Positions 1 through 7,754 of a DNA stretch of 64,000 nt are shown piece after piece. The stretch is from assembly GCF_004563925.1 (NCBI RefSeq), contig NZ_SPNJ01000005.1, positions 62,001-126,000 on the forward strand. The letters are read 5' to 3'. Position 1 is the stretch's first letter. The number at the start of each line of letters is the position of its first letter. The notes under the pieces are model-generated. The model had not been told where the DNA came from. It worked only from the letters and a program-made list of their open reading frames with translations, and ran no database searches. Source of the DNA: Herbaspirillum sp. 3R11. GTDB lineage: Bacteria > Pseudomonadota > Gammaproteobacteria > Burkholderiales > Burkholderiaceae_D. The translations under genes and the position numbers were made by a program.

Positions 1-641
1 TAGCTGTTCCAGGTCGGGAAGGTGCAGCAGCCGATCACCAGACCGATGCCGCGCGGCACGATGCGGAAGCTCTTCTGCATCTTCAGCGGATCATGTTTGC
101 CTTGCGGTTTTTCCCAGTGCGCGCCGGCCGGGATGCGGCTGGTTTCCTGCCAGGCATAGGCGATCGCTTCGACGGCGCGATCCTGCGCATGCGGGCCGCC
201 GGCCTGGAAGGACATCATGTAGGCCTGGCCGGTGGTGTGCATGACGGCGTGGGCGATTTCAAAGCTGCGGGCATTCAGGCGCGCGACGATTTCCAGCGCG
301 ACGCCGGCCCAGACTTGCGGTCCGGCCTTGCGCCAGGCGACGCCGGCGGCGGCCACGCCTTGCAGCAACTGGTCGATGTCGGCCTTCGGATACGTGATGC
401 CGAGGGCCGGGCCGTAAGGTGAGACTTCATTGCCGGTGCGACCAGTGGTGCCGGTCTGGTCGATCTCGAACGGACGGTTCAGGCGCGCATCATAAGCGGC
501 CTTGCCCTCGTCGGCGGCGGTTTCGCCATAGACGCGCGGGCTCGGGCTTTCGCTGTACGGGCTCCAGTAGCCGCGTTCGCCGATGGTTTGTACCGCTTTA
601 TCCAGCGTGGCGCGGTGGCGTTCAAAGAAGGTGGTCGACAT
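1..641 (-). CDS. paaN: Phenylacetate degradation aldehyde dehydrogenase PaaN (partial, C-terminus outside window)
   Basis: Reading the minus strand from an ATG at 641 gives an open frame of 213 codons to the window edge, beginning MSTTFFERHRATLDKAVQ, with GGAG just upstream. The visible part (GERGYWSPYSESPSPRVYG, and IVPRGIGLVIGCCTFPTWN near the edge) matches my recollection of the PaaN family of Burkholderiales (TIGR02288 type), NAD(P)-dependent aldehyde dehydrogenases of about 550 residues tied to phenylacetate breakdown; the catalytic Glu and Cys would lie beyond position 1. It follows paaE by 77 bases on the same strand, so it is probably the last visible gene of the paa operon. It is distinct from the PaaZ fusion encoded at 7755-9809, so the cluster carries two ring-cleavage-type aldehyde dehydrogenases. 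The product is cytoplasmic. Confidence 0.82.
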   Translation of the reverse strand, partial: MSTTFFERHRATLDKAVQTIGERGYWSPYSESPSPRVYGETAADEGKAAYDARLNRPFEIDQTGTTGRTGNEVSPYGPALGITYPKADIDQLLQGVAAAGVAWRKAGPQVWAGVALEIVARLNARSFEIAHAVMHTTGQAYMMSFQAGGPHAQDRAVEAIAYAWQETSRIPAGAHWEKPQGKHDPLKMQKSFRIVPRGIGLVIGCCTFPTWNS

Positions 642-718
642 GTAGTCTCCTGAATGATTGTGTAGTGGTCGACTTTGGATCAGCTGGGGTCAGCGCGGAT
701 TAGCGCGGATCAGCGAGT

Positions 719-1792
719 TCAATTATCCTGATCGAAGTCGATCAACAGCTTGTCGGTGACCGGGAAGCTCTGGCAGCTCAGGACAAAGCCGCGCGCGATT
801 TCATAGTCTTCCAGGCAGTAGTTGGCGTCCATGTCGACCTTGCCTTCGACGATCTTGCAGCGGCAGGTGGCGCAGACGCCACCCTTGCATGAGTAGCGCA
901 TGTCGATGCCGTTCTTGAGCCCGGCGTCGAGCAGAGATTCCTTTTCCTTCTCCATCGTGAAGACGGTGTGGTAGCCGTCGACGATCACGGTGACTTCGCA
1001 TTCCTGCTTGCCGACCACCGGGCGCGCTGCCACGGCCTTGTGCTTCGGGATGCTGGCGGCGAACAGTTCGACCTTGATGGCGGACTTGTCCAGTCCATTG
1101 GCTTGCAGCGATGCGCTGACGGCGTTGAGCATCTCTTCCGGGCCGCAGATGAAGGCGGCGTCGATGTCGTCGAGGGCTATCCAGGACTTGAAGAACTGGT
1201 CGCACTTCTCGCGCGTGATGCGGCCGTTGAACAACTCCACGTCCTGCTGTTCGCGGCTCATCACGTAGACCACGTTGAGGCGTTCGAGGTAGATGTCCTT
1301 CAGGTCGGTCAGCTCTTCCTTGAAGATCACCGACGACGACGCGCGGTTGCCGTACACCAGCGTGAAGCGGCTGCCCGGTTCGGCCAGCAGCGTGGTCTTG
1401 ATGATCGACAGCATCGGCGTGATGCCGCTGCCGGCGGCGAAGGCCAGGTAATGTTTCTGGTTGGCGGCGTCCAGCGGCAGGTTGAAGTGACCCATCGGCG
1501 GCATCACCTGCAGGCTCTGGCCCGGCTTGAGCGTGTCGTTGGCCCAGGTCGAAAAGACGCCGCCTTGCGTGCGCTTGATCGCCACGCGCAACTGGTCGTC
1601 CTGCACCGCCGAGCAGATCGAGTAGGAGCGGCGCAGGTCTTCGCCGTTGATCTCGGAGCGCAGCGTCAGGTGCTGGCCCTGAGTGTACTGGAAGGTCTCT
1701 TTGAGTTCGGCCGGCACGTCGAACGACACGACGATGGTGTCGCGGGTTTCGTTCTTCACGTTGCCGACGGTCAGAGGATAAAATTTGCTCAT
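719..1792 (-). CDS. paaE: 1,2-phenylacetyl-CoA epoxidase, reductase subunit PaaE
   Basis: 357 residues. The N-terminal two thirds is a ferredoxin-NADP reductase-like module: FAD-binding RRSYS at about residues 54-58 and the nicotinamide-site GSGITPMLS at about 120. The C-terminal third is a plant-type 2Fe-2S domain with ligands C302, C307, C310 and C340 (CKGGVCATC...LSCQS). This layout and length are those of PaaE, which passes electrons from NADPH to the di-iron PaaA subunit. It lies 51 bases downstream of paaD and is followed by paaN, all on the minus strand, as in other betaproteobacterial paa operons. All expected cofactor residues are present, so it should be functional. Confidence 0.95.
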   Translation of the reverse strand: MSKFYPLTVGNVKNETRDTIVVSFDVPAELKETFQYTQGQHLTLRSEINGEDLRRSYSICSAVQDDQLRVAIKRTQGGVFSTWANDTLKPGQSLQVMPPMGHFNLPLDAANQKHYLAFAAGSGITPMLSIIKTTLLAEPGSRFTLVYGNRASSSVIFKEELTDLKDIYLERLNVVYVMSREQQDVELFNGRITREKCDQFFKSWIALDDIDAAFICGPEEMLNAVSASLQANGLDKSAIKVELFAASIPKHKAVAARPVVGKQECEVTVIVDGYHTVFTMEKEKESLLDAGLKNGIDMRYSCKGGVCATCRCKIVEGKVDMDANYCLEDYEIARGFVLSCQSFPVTDKLLIDFDQDN

Positions 1793-1843
1793 GATGGGTG
1801 TCTGCCTGATGTGCTTGGGACGCCTATTGAAGAATCAATGGGC

Positions 1844-2401
1844 TCAATGGGCTTTGAAATAGTCGAACGGCTCCAGGCAATCCTTGCACTGGTACAGGGA
1901 TTTGCAGGAGGTTGAACCGAACTGGCTGACGACCACGGTGTGCATCGAGCCGCAATGCGGGCAGGCCACCTTGGGCGCCTGCAAGCGCTTGCGACTGATG
2001 CCGCTGATGTCGATCACCTGTTGCGCCGGCGGCGCGATGCCGTAGCCCTTGAGCTGGCTCTTGCCGTGTTCGCTCATCCAGTCGGTGCTCCAGGCCGGCG
2101 ACAGCCGGGTCTGGATGTCGACGCCGGCCACGCCGTGCTGCGCCAGCACCGCGACGATCTCCTGGGAAATCACGTTCATGGCGGGGCAGCCGGAATAGGT
2201 CGGCGTGATCACGATGGTGCATTGCACTTCCTGCTCGTCGTCCGCGCTCGTGCCAGTGCTGGTGCTGACTTGCACATCGCGCACGATGCCCAGGTCCACC
2301 ACCGAAATCACCGGGATTTCAGGATCGGGGACCAGGTGCAGCCAGCTCCAGATTTGTTCCTGGAGCTGCTCGGTCGACAGGCTGGAAGCGCTCGCGATCA
2401 C
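1844..2401 (-). CDS. paaD: Phenylacetyl-CoA epoxidase assembly protein PaaD
   Basis: 185 residues. The N-terminal half is a MIP18/DUF59-type domain (VPDPEIPVISVVDLGIVRDV; TPTYSGCPAMNVI). The C-terminus has a zinc-ribbon-like set of cysteines at about 147, 150, 166, 172 and 175 (CPHCG...SCKSLYQCKDC), typical of PaaD. The family is needed for activity of the PaaABCE epoxidase, probably in iron or Fe-S cofactor assembly. The start codon is GTG: it overlaps the paaC stop in a GTGA junction, so translation is probably coupled to paaC. The order paaA-B-C-D-E is intact around it. Confidence 0.93.
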   Translation of the reverse strand: MIASASSLSTEQLQEQIWSWLHLVPDPEIPVISVVDLGIVRDVQVSTSTGTSADDEQEVQCTIVITPTYSGCPAMNVISQEIVAVLAQHGVAGVDIQTRLSPAWSTDWMSEHGKSQLKGYGIAPPAQQVIDISGISRKRLQAPKVACPHCGSMHTVVVSQFGSTSCKSLYQCKDCLEPFDYFKAH

Positions 2402-3150
2402 CAGCTTGCTCCCGGATACGTGCGTTGCAGGAACTGCATTTCCGCCAACAAGTAGCCGAGGTGTTCGGTGTGCTTGCCTTGCTTGCCGCCGCTTTGCATC
2501 CAGGCGTCGGCCGGCGGCGTCTGCAGGGTCGCTTCAGTCAGGATTTCCTGCACGTGCTGCAGCCATTTCGCGCGGATCGCATCCGGCGCGGGCGCCACGC
2601 CTTCCTGTTGCATGGCCAGGTCGGCGGCGTCGCTGCTGAACAGTTCGCCGGTGTACGGCCACAGGTAATCGACAGCCTGCTGCACCATGCGATGGCTCAG
2701 TTCGGTGCCGTCGCCGAGGCGCACGATCAGGTCGCCGCTGCGGCGCACGTGATAGGTCACTTCCTTGATCGACTTCTGGGCGATCTCGGCGATGCGCGGA
2801 TCGGTCGAGGTCGTCAGCGCTTCCAGCAGGAAGTAATGCGCCGCGTCGAAGAAGAACTGGCGCACCAGCGTATCCGCGTAGTTGCCATTGGGCTGTTCGA
2901 CCAGCAGCACGTTGCTGAACTGGTGGGCGTCGCGCAGGAAGGCCAACTGGTCTTCACCGCGGCCGTCGCCTTCGAGTTCGCCGGCGTAGGACAGCCACAT
3001 CCGCGCCTGGCCGATCAGGTCCAGGGCGACGTTGGTCAAGGCCATATCCTCTTCCAGGGCAGGGCCCTTGCCGCACCACTCGGACAGGCGCTGGCTGAGG
3101 ATCAGCGCGTTGTCGCCGAGGCGGCGTACATAAGTTGCTTTATCTGACAT
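2398..3150 (-). CDS. paaC: 1,2-phenylacetyl-CoA epoxidase, structural subunit PaaC
   Basis: 250 residues, all-helical and ferritin-like. Features typical of PaaC are DNALILSQRLSEWCGKGP near the start, EEDMALTNVALDLIGQARM, the DQLAFLRDA segment, and VTYHVRRSGDLIVRLGDGT. In the PaaAC heterodimer this subunit keeps the fold but lacks a functional di-iron site and supports the catalytic PaaA. The usual length is about 250 residues. It lies 21 bases downstream of paaB and overlaps paaD by 4 bases, which suggests tight co-expression. Confidence 0.94.
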   Translation of the reverse strand: MSDKATYVRRLGDNALILSQRLSEWCGKGPALEEDMALTNVALDLIGQARMWLSYAGELEGDGRGEDQLAFLRDAHQFSNVLLVEQPNGNYADTLVRQFFFDAAHYFLLEALTTSTDPRIAEIAQKSIKEVTYHVRRSGDLIVRLGDGTELSHRMVQQAVDYLWPYTGELFSSDAADLAMQQEGVAPAPDAIRAKWLQHVQEILTEATLQTPPADAWMQSGGKQGKHTEHLGYLLAEMQFLQRTYPGASW

Positions 3151-3171
3151 GCCGGTTTCCTGATCGCAAGA

Positions 3172-3456
3172 TTAGAGGTTCTTCACTTCTTCCGGCATCG
3201 GGAAGAAGGTCGGGTGGCGATACACCTTGTTGTTGGCCGGCTCGAACAGCGCGACCTTGTCGCCCGGGCTGCTGGAGACGATATCGGCGGCGCGCACCAC
3301 CCAGATGCCGACGCCTTCGTTGCGGCGCGTGTAGACGTCGCGCGCATTGTTGATCGCCATCTCGGCGTCAGGCGCGTGCAGGCTGCCGACGTGCTTGTGC
3401 GCCAGGCCGTGCTGACTGCGGATGAAAACTTCCCATAGCGGCCATTCTTTACTCAT
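3172..3456 (-). CDS. paaB: 1,2-phenylacetyl-CoA epoxidase subunit PaaB
   Basis: 94 residues from the chosen start (MSKEWPLWEVFIRSQHG). The sequence GLAHKHVGSLHAPDAEMA, the YTRRNEGVGIWVV segment and the C-terminal VYRHPTFF are hallmarks of PaaB, a small subunit that holds the PaaAC heterodimers together. The frame stays open upstream to 3486, but an AGGA box sits 7 bases before the ATG at 3456 (4 before the adjacent ATG at 3459), and family members begin with this short WPLWEV N-terminus, so the downstream start is preferred. A 107-base gap separates it from paaA. Confidence 0.94.
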   Translation of the reverse strand: MSKEWPLWEVFIRSQHGLAHKHVGSLHAPDAEMAINNARDVYTRRNEGVGIWVVRAADIVSSSPGDKVALFEPANNKVYRHPTFFPMPEEVKNL

Positions 3457-3562
3457 CATCTCTTCCTTTGGACTGGACCGGCCCACGCTGCAAACAGGTG
3501 GTGGGGCGGTCGTGGCTGTGTTGTATTGGATTACGTATTTATGTGGCTACTTATGTGGCTAC

Positions 3563-4552
3563 TCATGCGGCGGCTTGCGCCGTTTGTTTCTTGTCGGCGT
3601 GGGCGACCAGCGCATCGCGGAACCATGCGCCGTCGTCGTAAGCCTTGTTGCGCGTCTGCAGGCGCTCGCGATTGCAAGGGCCGTTGCCGCGCAGGACGTT
3701 GTGGAATTCTTCCCAGTCGATCGCGCCGAAATCGTAGCGGCCGGTTTCCTCGTTCCACTTGAGATCCGGATCGGGCACGGTCAGACCGAGGTATTGGGCT
3801 TGCGGCACGGTCTGGTCGACCATGCGCTGGCGCAGCTCGTCGTTGGAGAACAGCTTGATGCGCCATTGCGCCGACTGCGCGCTGTTGACCGAGGCGGCGT
3901 CGGACGGACCGAACATCATCAGCGACGGCCACCACCAGCGATTGAGTGCATCCTGCGCCATCTGTTTCTGTTCCGGCGTGCCCTTGCACAGCGACATCAT
4001 GATGTCGTAGCCCTGACGCGCATGGAAGGATTCTTCCTTGCACACACGCACCATGGCGCGTGCATACGGACCGTAAGAGCAGCGGCACAGCGGGATCTGG
4101 TTGATGATCGCGGAGCCGTCCACCAGCCAGCCGATGGCGCCCATGTCGGCCCACGACAGCGTCGGGTAATTGAAGATGCTGGAATACTTGGCCTTGCCCG
4201 AGTGCAGGTCGGCCAGCAGCTGATCGCGCGTCACGCCCAAGGTTTCGGCGGCGCTGTACAGATACAGGCCGTGGCCGGCTTCATCCTGGATCTTGGCCAG
4301 CAGCACGGCCTTGCGCTCCAGCGTCGGCGCGCGCGTGACCCAGTTCGCCTCCGGCAACTGGCCGACGATTTCCGAGTGCGCGTGCTGCGACACCTGACGG
4401 ATCAGCGTCTTGCGATAGGCGTCCGGCATCCAATCCTTCGGCTCGATCTTGACGCCGTCGTCGATGCGCGCCTGGAACGCGCGTTCTTCCTCGCTCATCT
4501 CGTCGGCTGAGCGCACGTTCTTGAGTCCGGTTTCTACCAGTTGTGCATACAT
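3563..4552 (-). CDS. paaA: 1,2-phenylacetyl-CoA epoxidase, catalytic subunit PaaA
   Basis: 329 residues from MYAQLVETG. Ferritin-like carboxylate-bridged di-iron oxygenase: the two iron-ligand helices appear as [20 protein letters not shown] (E..H) and [16 protein letters not shown] (ExxH). The long conserved block [20 protein letters not shown] is characteristic of PaaA. The enzyme inserts one oxygen atom into the aromatic ring of phenylacetyl-CoA. The frame is open to 4606, but GGAG lies 9 bases before the ATG at 4552, and family members start there (MYTQ-like), so I use this start. It is the second gene of the operon, downstream of the paaY-like gene. Confidence 0.95.
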   Translation of the reverse strand: MYAQLVETGLKNVRSADEMSEEERAFQARIDDGVKIEPKDWMPDAYRKTLIRQVSQHAHSEIVGQLPEANWVTRAPTLERKAVLLAKIQDEAGHGLYLYSAAETLGVTRDQLLADLHSGKAKYSSIFNYPTLSWADMGAIGWLVDGSAIINQIPLCRCSYGPYARAMVRVCKEESFHARQGYDIMMSLCKGTPEQKQMAQDALNRWWWPSLMMFGPSDAASVNSAQSAQWRIKLFSNDELRQRMVDQTVPQAQYLGLTVPDPDLKWNEETGRYDFGAIDWEEFHNVLRGNGPCNRERLQTRNKAYDDGAWFRDALVAHADKKQTAQAAA

Positions 4553-4660
4553 GATGTTCATCTCCACTGAGGTGATTGTGGCCGCGCTGATCAATGACCC
4601 GATCAATGATTCACTGCGGCGCGACGGCGTGTTTCTAAATAAGGTGACTAAGGTGACGCT

Positions 4661-5263
4661 TCAGTTCTTCTTTGCCGCGATCAGCGGCTCCACCGCAGGC
4701 GCTTTCAACTTCGGCCGATCGGCTTCGATCTCTTGCAGCGGCTGGACTTCCTTCATGCTGGCCAGGCAACGCTTGGTCAGGTCCTGATAGGTATGCGTGC
4801 CTTCGCGCTTCCAGGCAATTTCCTGCTCGGTCAGTTCGCGCAGGATCTTGGCCGGGACGCCGGCGGCCAGCGAGCGCGGCGGCACTTTCATGCCGGCGCG
4901 GATGAAGGCGCTGGCGGCGACGATGGCTTCTTCGCCGACTTCGGCGTCGTCCATCACTACCGCATTCATGCCGACCAGCGCGTCGCGGCGCACGATGCAG
5001 CTGTGCAATACGGCGCCGTGGCCGATGTGGCCGTTTTCTTCGATCACCGTGTCATGCGCCGGGAAGCCGTGCACCACGCAGGTGTCCTGCACATTGGAGC
5101 CGCGATGCATGACGATGCGGCCGAAATCGCCGCGCAGGCAGGCGGCCGGTCCTATATAGCAATCCGGTCCGACGATCACGTCGCCGATCAAGACGGCGGT
5201 CGGATGAACGTAGGCGCTGGGATCCACCACCGGGATCACGCCTTCTATCGAATAACACGGCAT
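4661..5263 (-). CDS. paaY: Phenylacetate pathway hexapeptide-repeat protein PaaY
   Basis: 200 residues from [20 protein letters not shown]. Left-handed beta-helix hexapeptide repeats run through [41 protein letters not shown] and [26 protein letters not shown] and the family tail follow. This matches E. coli PaaY, a trimeric metal-dependent thioesterase that hydrolyses dead-end ring-CoA products of the paa pathway. The start at 5263 is supported by AGGAG 8 bases upstream, although the frame is open to 5377. It is the first gene after the divergent promoter region, and the paaY-paaABCDE order suggests a single transcript. Confidence 0.9.
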   Translation of the reverse strand: MPCYSIEGVIPVVDPSAYVHPTAVLIGDVIVGPDCYIGPAACLRGDFGRIVMHRGSNVQDTCVVHGFPAHDTVIEENGHIGHGAVLHSCIVRRDALVGMNAVVMDDAEVGEEAIVAASAFIRAGMKVPPRSLAAGVPAKILRELTEQEIAWKREGTHTYQDLTKRCLASMKEVQPLQEIEADRPKLKAPAVEPLIAAKKN

Positions 5264-5666
5264 TGCTCGTCTCCTTGATGACCTGCTTGTCCAGATGTTC
5301 CGGCTCTGTTTTTGGCGGGGCGGGGCAATGTAAAAAACATTTGCCTGGCATCCGATTTTGGTTAATAATAAATTCAACCGACCGGTCGGTCAATAATGTT
5401 TTGAACTATTTTCGCTATTTGTGTTGCGTTCGCGGCGTGCAAGAGTGCGCGCCAAAGCCGCGCCCAGAGCGGAAGAGCGAGCCATTGTAAAAACGGTCGG
5501 GAGATAGTTTGACGTTCTTTCAGCATGTCGCGACATGCCGGAATGCCAGCACGAACTTGCGCAGCGACGAGTGAATGCAAGCCGGTGAGAGCGATAAGTG
5601 AAGCTGAATTGGGCCCGATTACGGCACAATCACGGCTTCTTGGAAATTGTTGAAAGGAAGAAAGCT
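5264..5666. promoter_or_regulatory. Divergent control region between paaY and paaR
   Basis: 403 bases between the paaY and regulator starts. No coding sequence is supported: the short frames here are low-complexity shadows. The region holds the palindrome and sigma70-like promoter listed separately at 5365-5393. The rest (about 5400-5640) shows no other clear element. Its length leaves room for a separate promoter for the plus-strand regulator, which I could not place with confidence. Confidence 0.6.
5365..5393 (-). promoter_or_regulatory. Sigma70-like promoter with embedded palindromic operator for the paa operon
   Basis: Read on the minus strand there is a -35 box TTGACC (5393-5388), a 17-base spacer and a -10 box TATTAT (5370-5365), aimed at paaY. 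A perfect 14-bp palindrome, ACCGACCGGTCGGT (5377-5390), fills much of the spacer and overlaps the -35. Its placement suits a repressor that blocks polymerase. The obvious candidate is the TetR-family protein encoded at 5667, as in other betaproteobacterial paa clusters where phenylacetyl-CoA is the usual inducer. Sequence evidence is direct; the assignment of the regulator is inference. Confidence 0.75.
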
Positions 5667-6281
5667 ATGCCACGCAAGCGTGCAGCAGGATTTGATAACC
5701 AGCGCGACCTGATCATCGAGCAAGCGGCAACCTTGTTCGCGCGCAATGGTTTTCCCGGCACGTCGATGAATGAAGTGGCGGAGGCATGCGGTCTGTCGAA
5801 GGCATCGCTGTATCACTACATGTCGGACAAATATCAGTTGCTGATGTTTATCTGCGAAGGCCATATCGAGCGCCTGTGCGCTCTGGTCGATGAAGTGGCG
5901 CAGCAGGACCTGGCGCCGGAACCGCGCCTGCGCCTGATGGTGCAGCGATTTGTCGAGGAATACGCCGATGCCCAGAATGAGCATCGGGTGCTGACCGAGG
6001 ATGTGCGTTTCCTGAAAGAGGAAGACCAGCAGCGCATCTTCGCCGGCGAGCGCAAGGTGGTTGGCGCCATGGCGCAGGCAATGATCGGTGTGCGGCCCGA
6101 GCTGGACGCCAGCAAGATGGCCAAGCCGTTGACGATGCTGCTGTTCGGCATGATCAACTGGATGTTCATGTGGTTGAAGCCCGACGGCGGGCTGACGCAT
6201 GAGCGCATGGCGATGGTGGTGTCGGACCTGTTGTTCGGCGGTATCGGCGCAGTGCGACTGGACGATATCGGCCAGTCCTGA
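5667..6281 (+). CDS. paaR: TetR-family transcriptional regulator, PaaR-like
   Basis: 204 residues from MPRKRAAGFDNQRDLIIEQA. The N-terminal TetR helix-turn-helix is clear (AATLFARNGFPGTSMNEVAE then ACGLSKASLYHYMSDKYQLL). The C-terminal helical domain (TetR_C type, with LTEDVRFLKEEDQQRI) fits regulators of acyl-CoA catabolism. AAAGGAAG precedes the ATG at 5667; the longer frame from 5598 lacks a ribosome site. It is divergent from paaY and faces a palindromic operator, so it is probably the local repressor of phenylacetate genes, released by phenylacetyl-CoA. The name is by context and similarity. Confidence 0.8.
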   Translation: MPRKRAAGFDNQRDLIIEQAATLFARNGFPGTSMNEVAEACGLSKASLYHYMSDKYQLLMFICEGHIERLCALVDEVAQQDLAPEPRLRLMVQRFVEEYADAQNEHRVLTEDVRFLKEEDQQRIFAGERKVVGAMAQAMIGVRPELDASKMAKPLTMLLFGMINWMFMWLKPDGGLTHERMAMVVSDLLFGGIGAVRLDDIGQS

Positions 6282-6447
6282 GAAGGAAAAGAATACGGCA
6301 GGAATGAGCAAGGCTCCAGATCGAGAGTCGATCATTCCCGCGCAAGAGACGGGGAGGGAACGGTGCAAGCCGCTTCCATCCGGGCAGGACGCTGCAGACA
6401 AACGATGCAGCAAGAAGTGACCAGAAAATCAACCAAGGAGACTGCAA

Positions 6448-7611
6448 GTGAAATTCGTCCAAAAACTCAACGCCCTGACCACGTCGGTTGCATTGGCAAT
6501 GCTGGCTTTCGCCGGCGCAGCGCACGCCGACATCAACGTCGGTGTGACCCTCTCGACCACCGGCCCGGCTGCATCGCTCGGTATCCCGGAAAAGAACACC
6601 ATCGCCTTGCTGCCGACCACCATCGCCGGCCAAAAAGTGAATTACATCGTGCTGGACGACGCCTCCGACACTACCCAGGCGGTCAAGAACACACGTCGCT
6701 TCATCTCTGAAAACAACGTCGACCTGATCATCGGTTCGACCGTGTCGCCGAACTCGCTGTCGATGATCGAAGTGGTCGCCGAAGCGCAGACGCCGATGAT
6801 TTCGCTGGCCGCCTCGGCGCGCATCGTCGAACCGATGGACGCGAAAAAGAAATGGGTCTTCAAGACCCCGCAAAACGACATCATGATGTCGCTGGCGATT
6901 GTGCAGGACATGGTTAAGCGCGGCTACAAGCGTATCGGTTTCGTTGGTTTTGCGGATGCTTATGGCGAAGGCTGGTATACCGAATTCAGCAAGGCCGCCG
7001 CCTTGAAGAAGGTTGAAGTCGTCGCCAACGAACGTTTTGCACGCAACGATACTTCGGCCACCGCGCAAGCCTTGAAGCTGATGTCGGCCAAGCCTGATGC
7101 GATCCTGATCGCCGGCTCCGGCACTCCGGCCGTCGTGCCGCAGCGCGCCTTGGCCGAACGCGGCTACAAGGGCCAGATCTACCAGACCCACGGCGTCGCC
7201 AATTCGGACTTCCTGCGCGTAGGCGGCAAGCTGCTGGACAACACCTTGCTGCCGGCCGGCCCCGTGCTGGTGGCGGCGCAACTGCCGGCCGACAACCCGA
7301 TCCGCAAGGCTGCCCTGGGCTACACCGCCAAGTATGAGGCGGTACACGGCAAGGATAGCGTTTCGTTGTTCGGCGGCTATGCCTGGGACGCCGGCCTGCT
7401 GCTGCAGGCCGCCGCGCCGGAAGCACTGAAGAAGGGCAAGCCCGGTACGCCTGAATTCCGTGCCGCACTGCGCGACGCACTGGAAGCCTCCAAAAATGTC
7501 AACGGCGTGCACGGCGTCTACAACATGTCGGCGACCGACCACCTCGGCCTGGATCAACGCGCATCGGTGATGGTGAAGATCGTCAACGGCGCATGGAAGT
7601 ACCAACCGTAA
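6448..7611 (+). CDS. ABC transporter periplasmic substrate-binding protein (LivK family), probably for an aromatic acid
   Basis: 387 residues with a GTG start preceded by AAGGAG. A signal peptide (about residues 1-27, cleaved after AHA) is followed by a type I periplasmic-binding fold: DINVGVTLSTTGPAASLGIP, VDLIIGSTVSPNSLS, GFVGFADAYGEGW, ILIAGSGTPAVVPQ. This is the branched-chain amino acid/amide-binding family (Peripla_BP_6). It sits between paaR and paaZ, with the matching permeases and ATPases at 9987-13613, so the transporter as a whole belongs to the phenylacetate locus. I infer that it takes up phenylacetate or a related aromatic acid; sequence alone cannot separate this from amino acid uptake. 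Confidence 0.85.
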   Translation: MKFVQKLNALTTSVALAMLAFAGAAHADINVGVTLSTTGPAASLGIPEKNTIALLPTTIAGQKVNYIVLDDASDTTQAVKNTRRFISENNVDLIIGSTVSPNSLSMIEVVAEAQTPMISLAASARIVEPMDAKKKWVFKTPQNDIMMSLAIVQDMVKRGYKRIGFVGFADAYGEGWYTEFSKAAALKKVEVVANERFARNDTSATAQALKLMSAKPDAILIAGSGTPAVVPQRALAERGYKGQIYQTHGVANSDFLRVGGKLLDNTLLPAGPVLVAAQLPADNPIRKAALGYTAKYEAVHGKDSVSLFGGYAWDAGLLLQAAAPEALKKGKPGTPEFRAALRDALEASKNVNGVHGVYNMSATDHLGLDQRASVMVKIVNGAWKYQP

Positions 7612-7644
7612 GCACAACATCTTTACCGGCAATGCGATGAAATG

Positions 7645-7709
7645 AAAACGGGCAGGGCGGCTGAGGGGGGCTTCCGAGGGGAGGCTTACATCAGCGCCTT
7701 GCCGTTTTT
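7645..7709 (+). terminator. Imperfect hairpin with T tract after the binding-protein gene (attenuator-like)
   Basis: The arms AAAACGGGCAGGGCGGCTGA (from 7645) and TCAGCGCCTTGCCGTTTTT (from 7691) can pair with a few bulges, giving a long stem ending in a run of T. It lies between the substrate-binding protein gene and paaZ. Partial terminators after binding-protein genes commonly keep that product in excess over the membrane parts. Pairing is imperfect, so strength is uncertain. Confidence 0.45.
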
Positions 7710-7754
7710 GTCGTCACGCAGCCTCGGCATTTCGAGCAAATAACGGAAACAGCA

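Noticed and set aside
3537-3568. Short tandem repeat (TTATGTGGCTAC-like, two and a half units) at the end of paaA
   Set aside because: Too short and confined to the paaA stop/intergenic gap; no sign that it is more than a local duplication.
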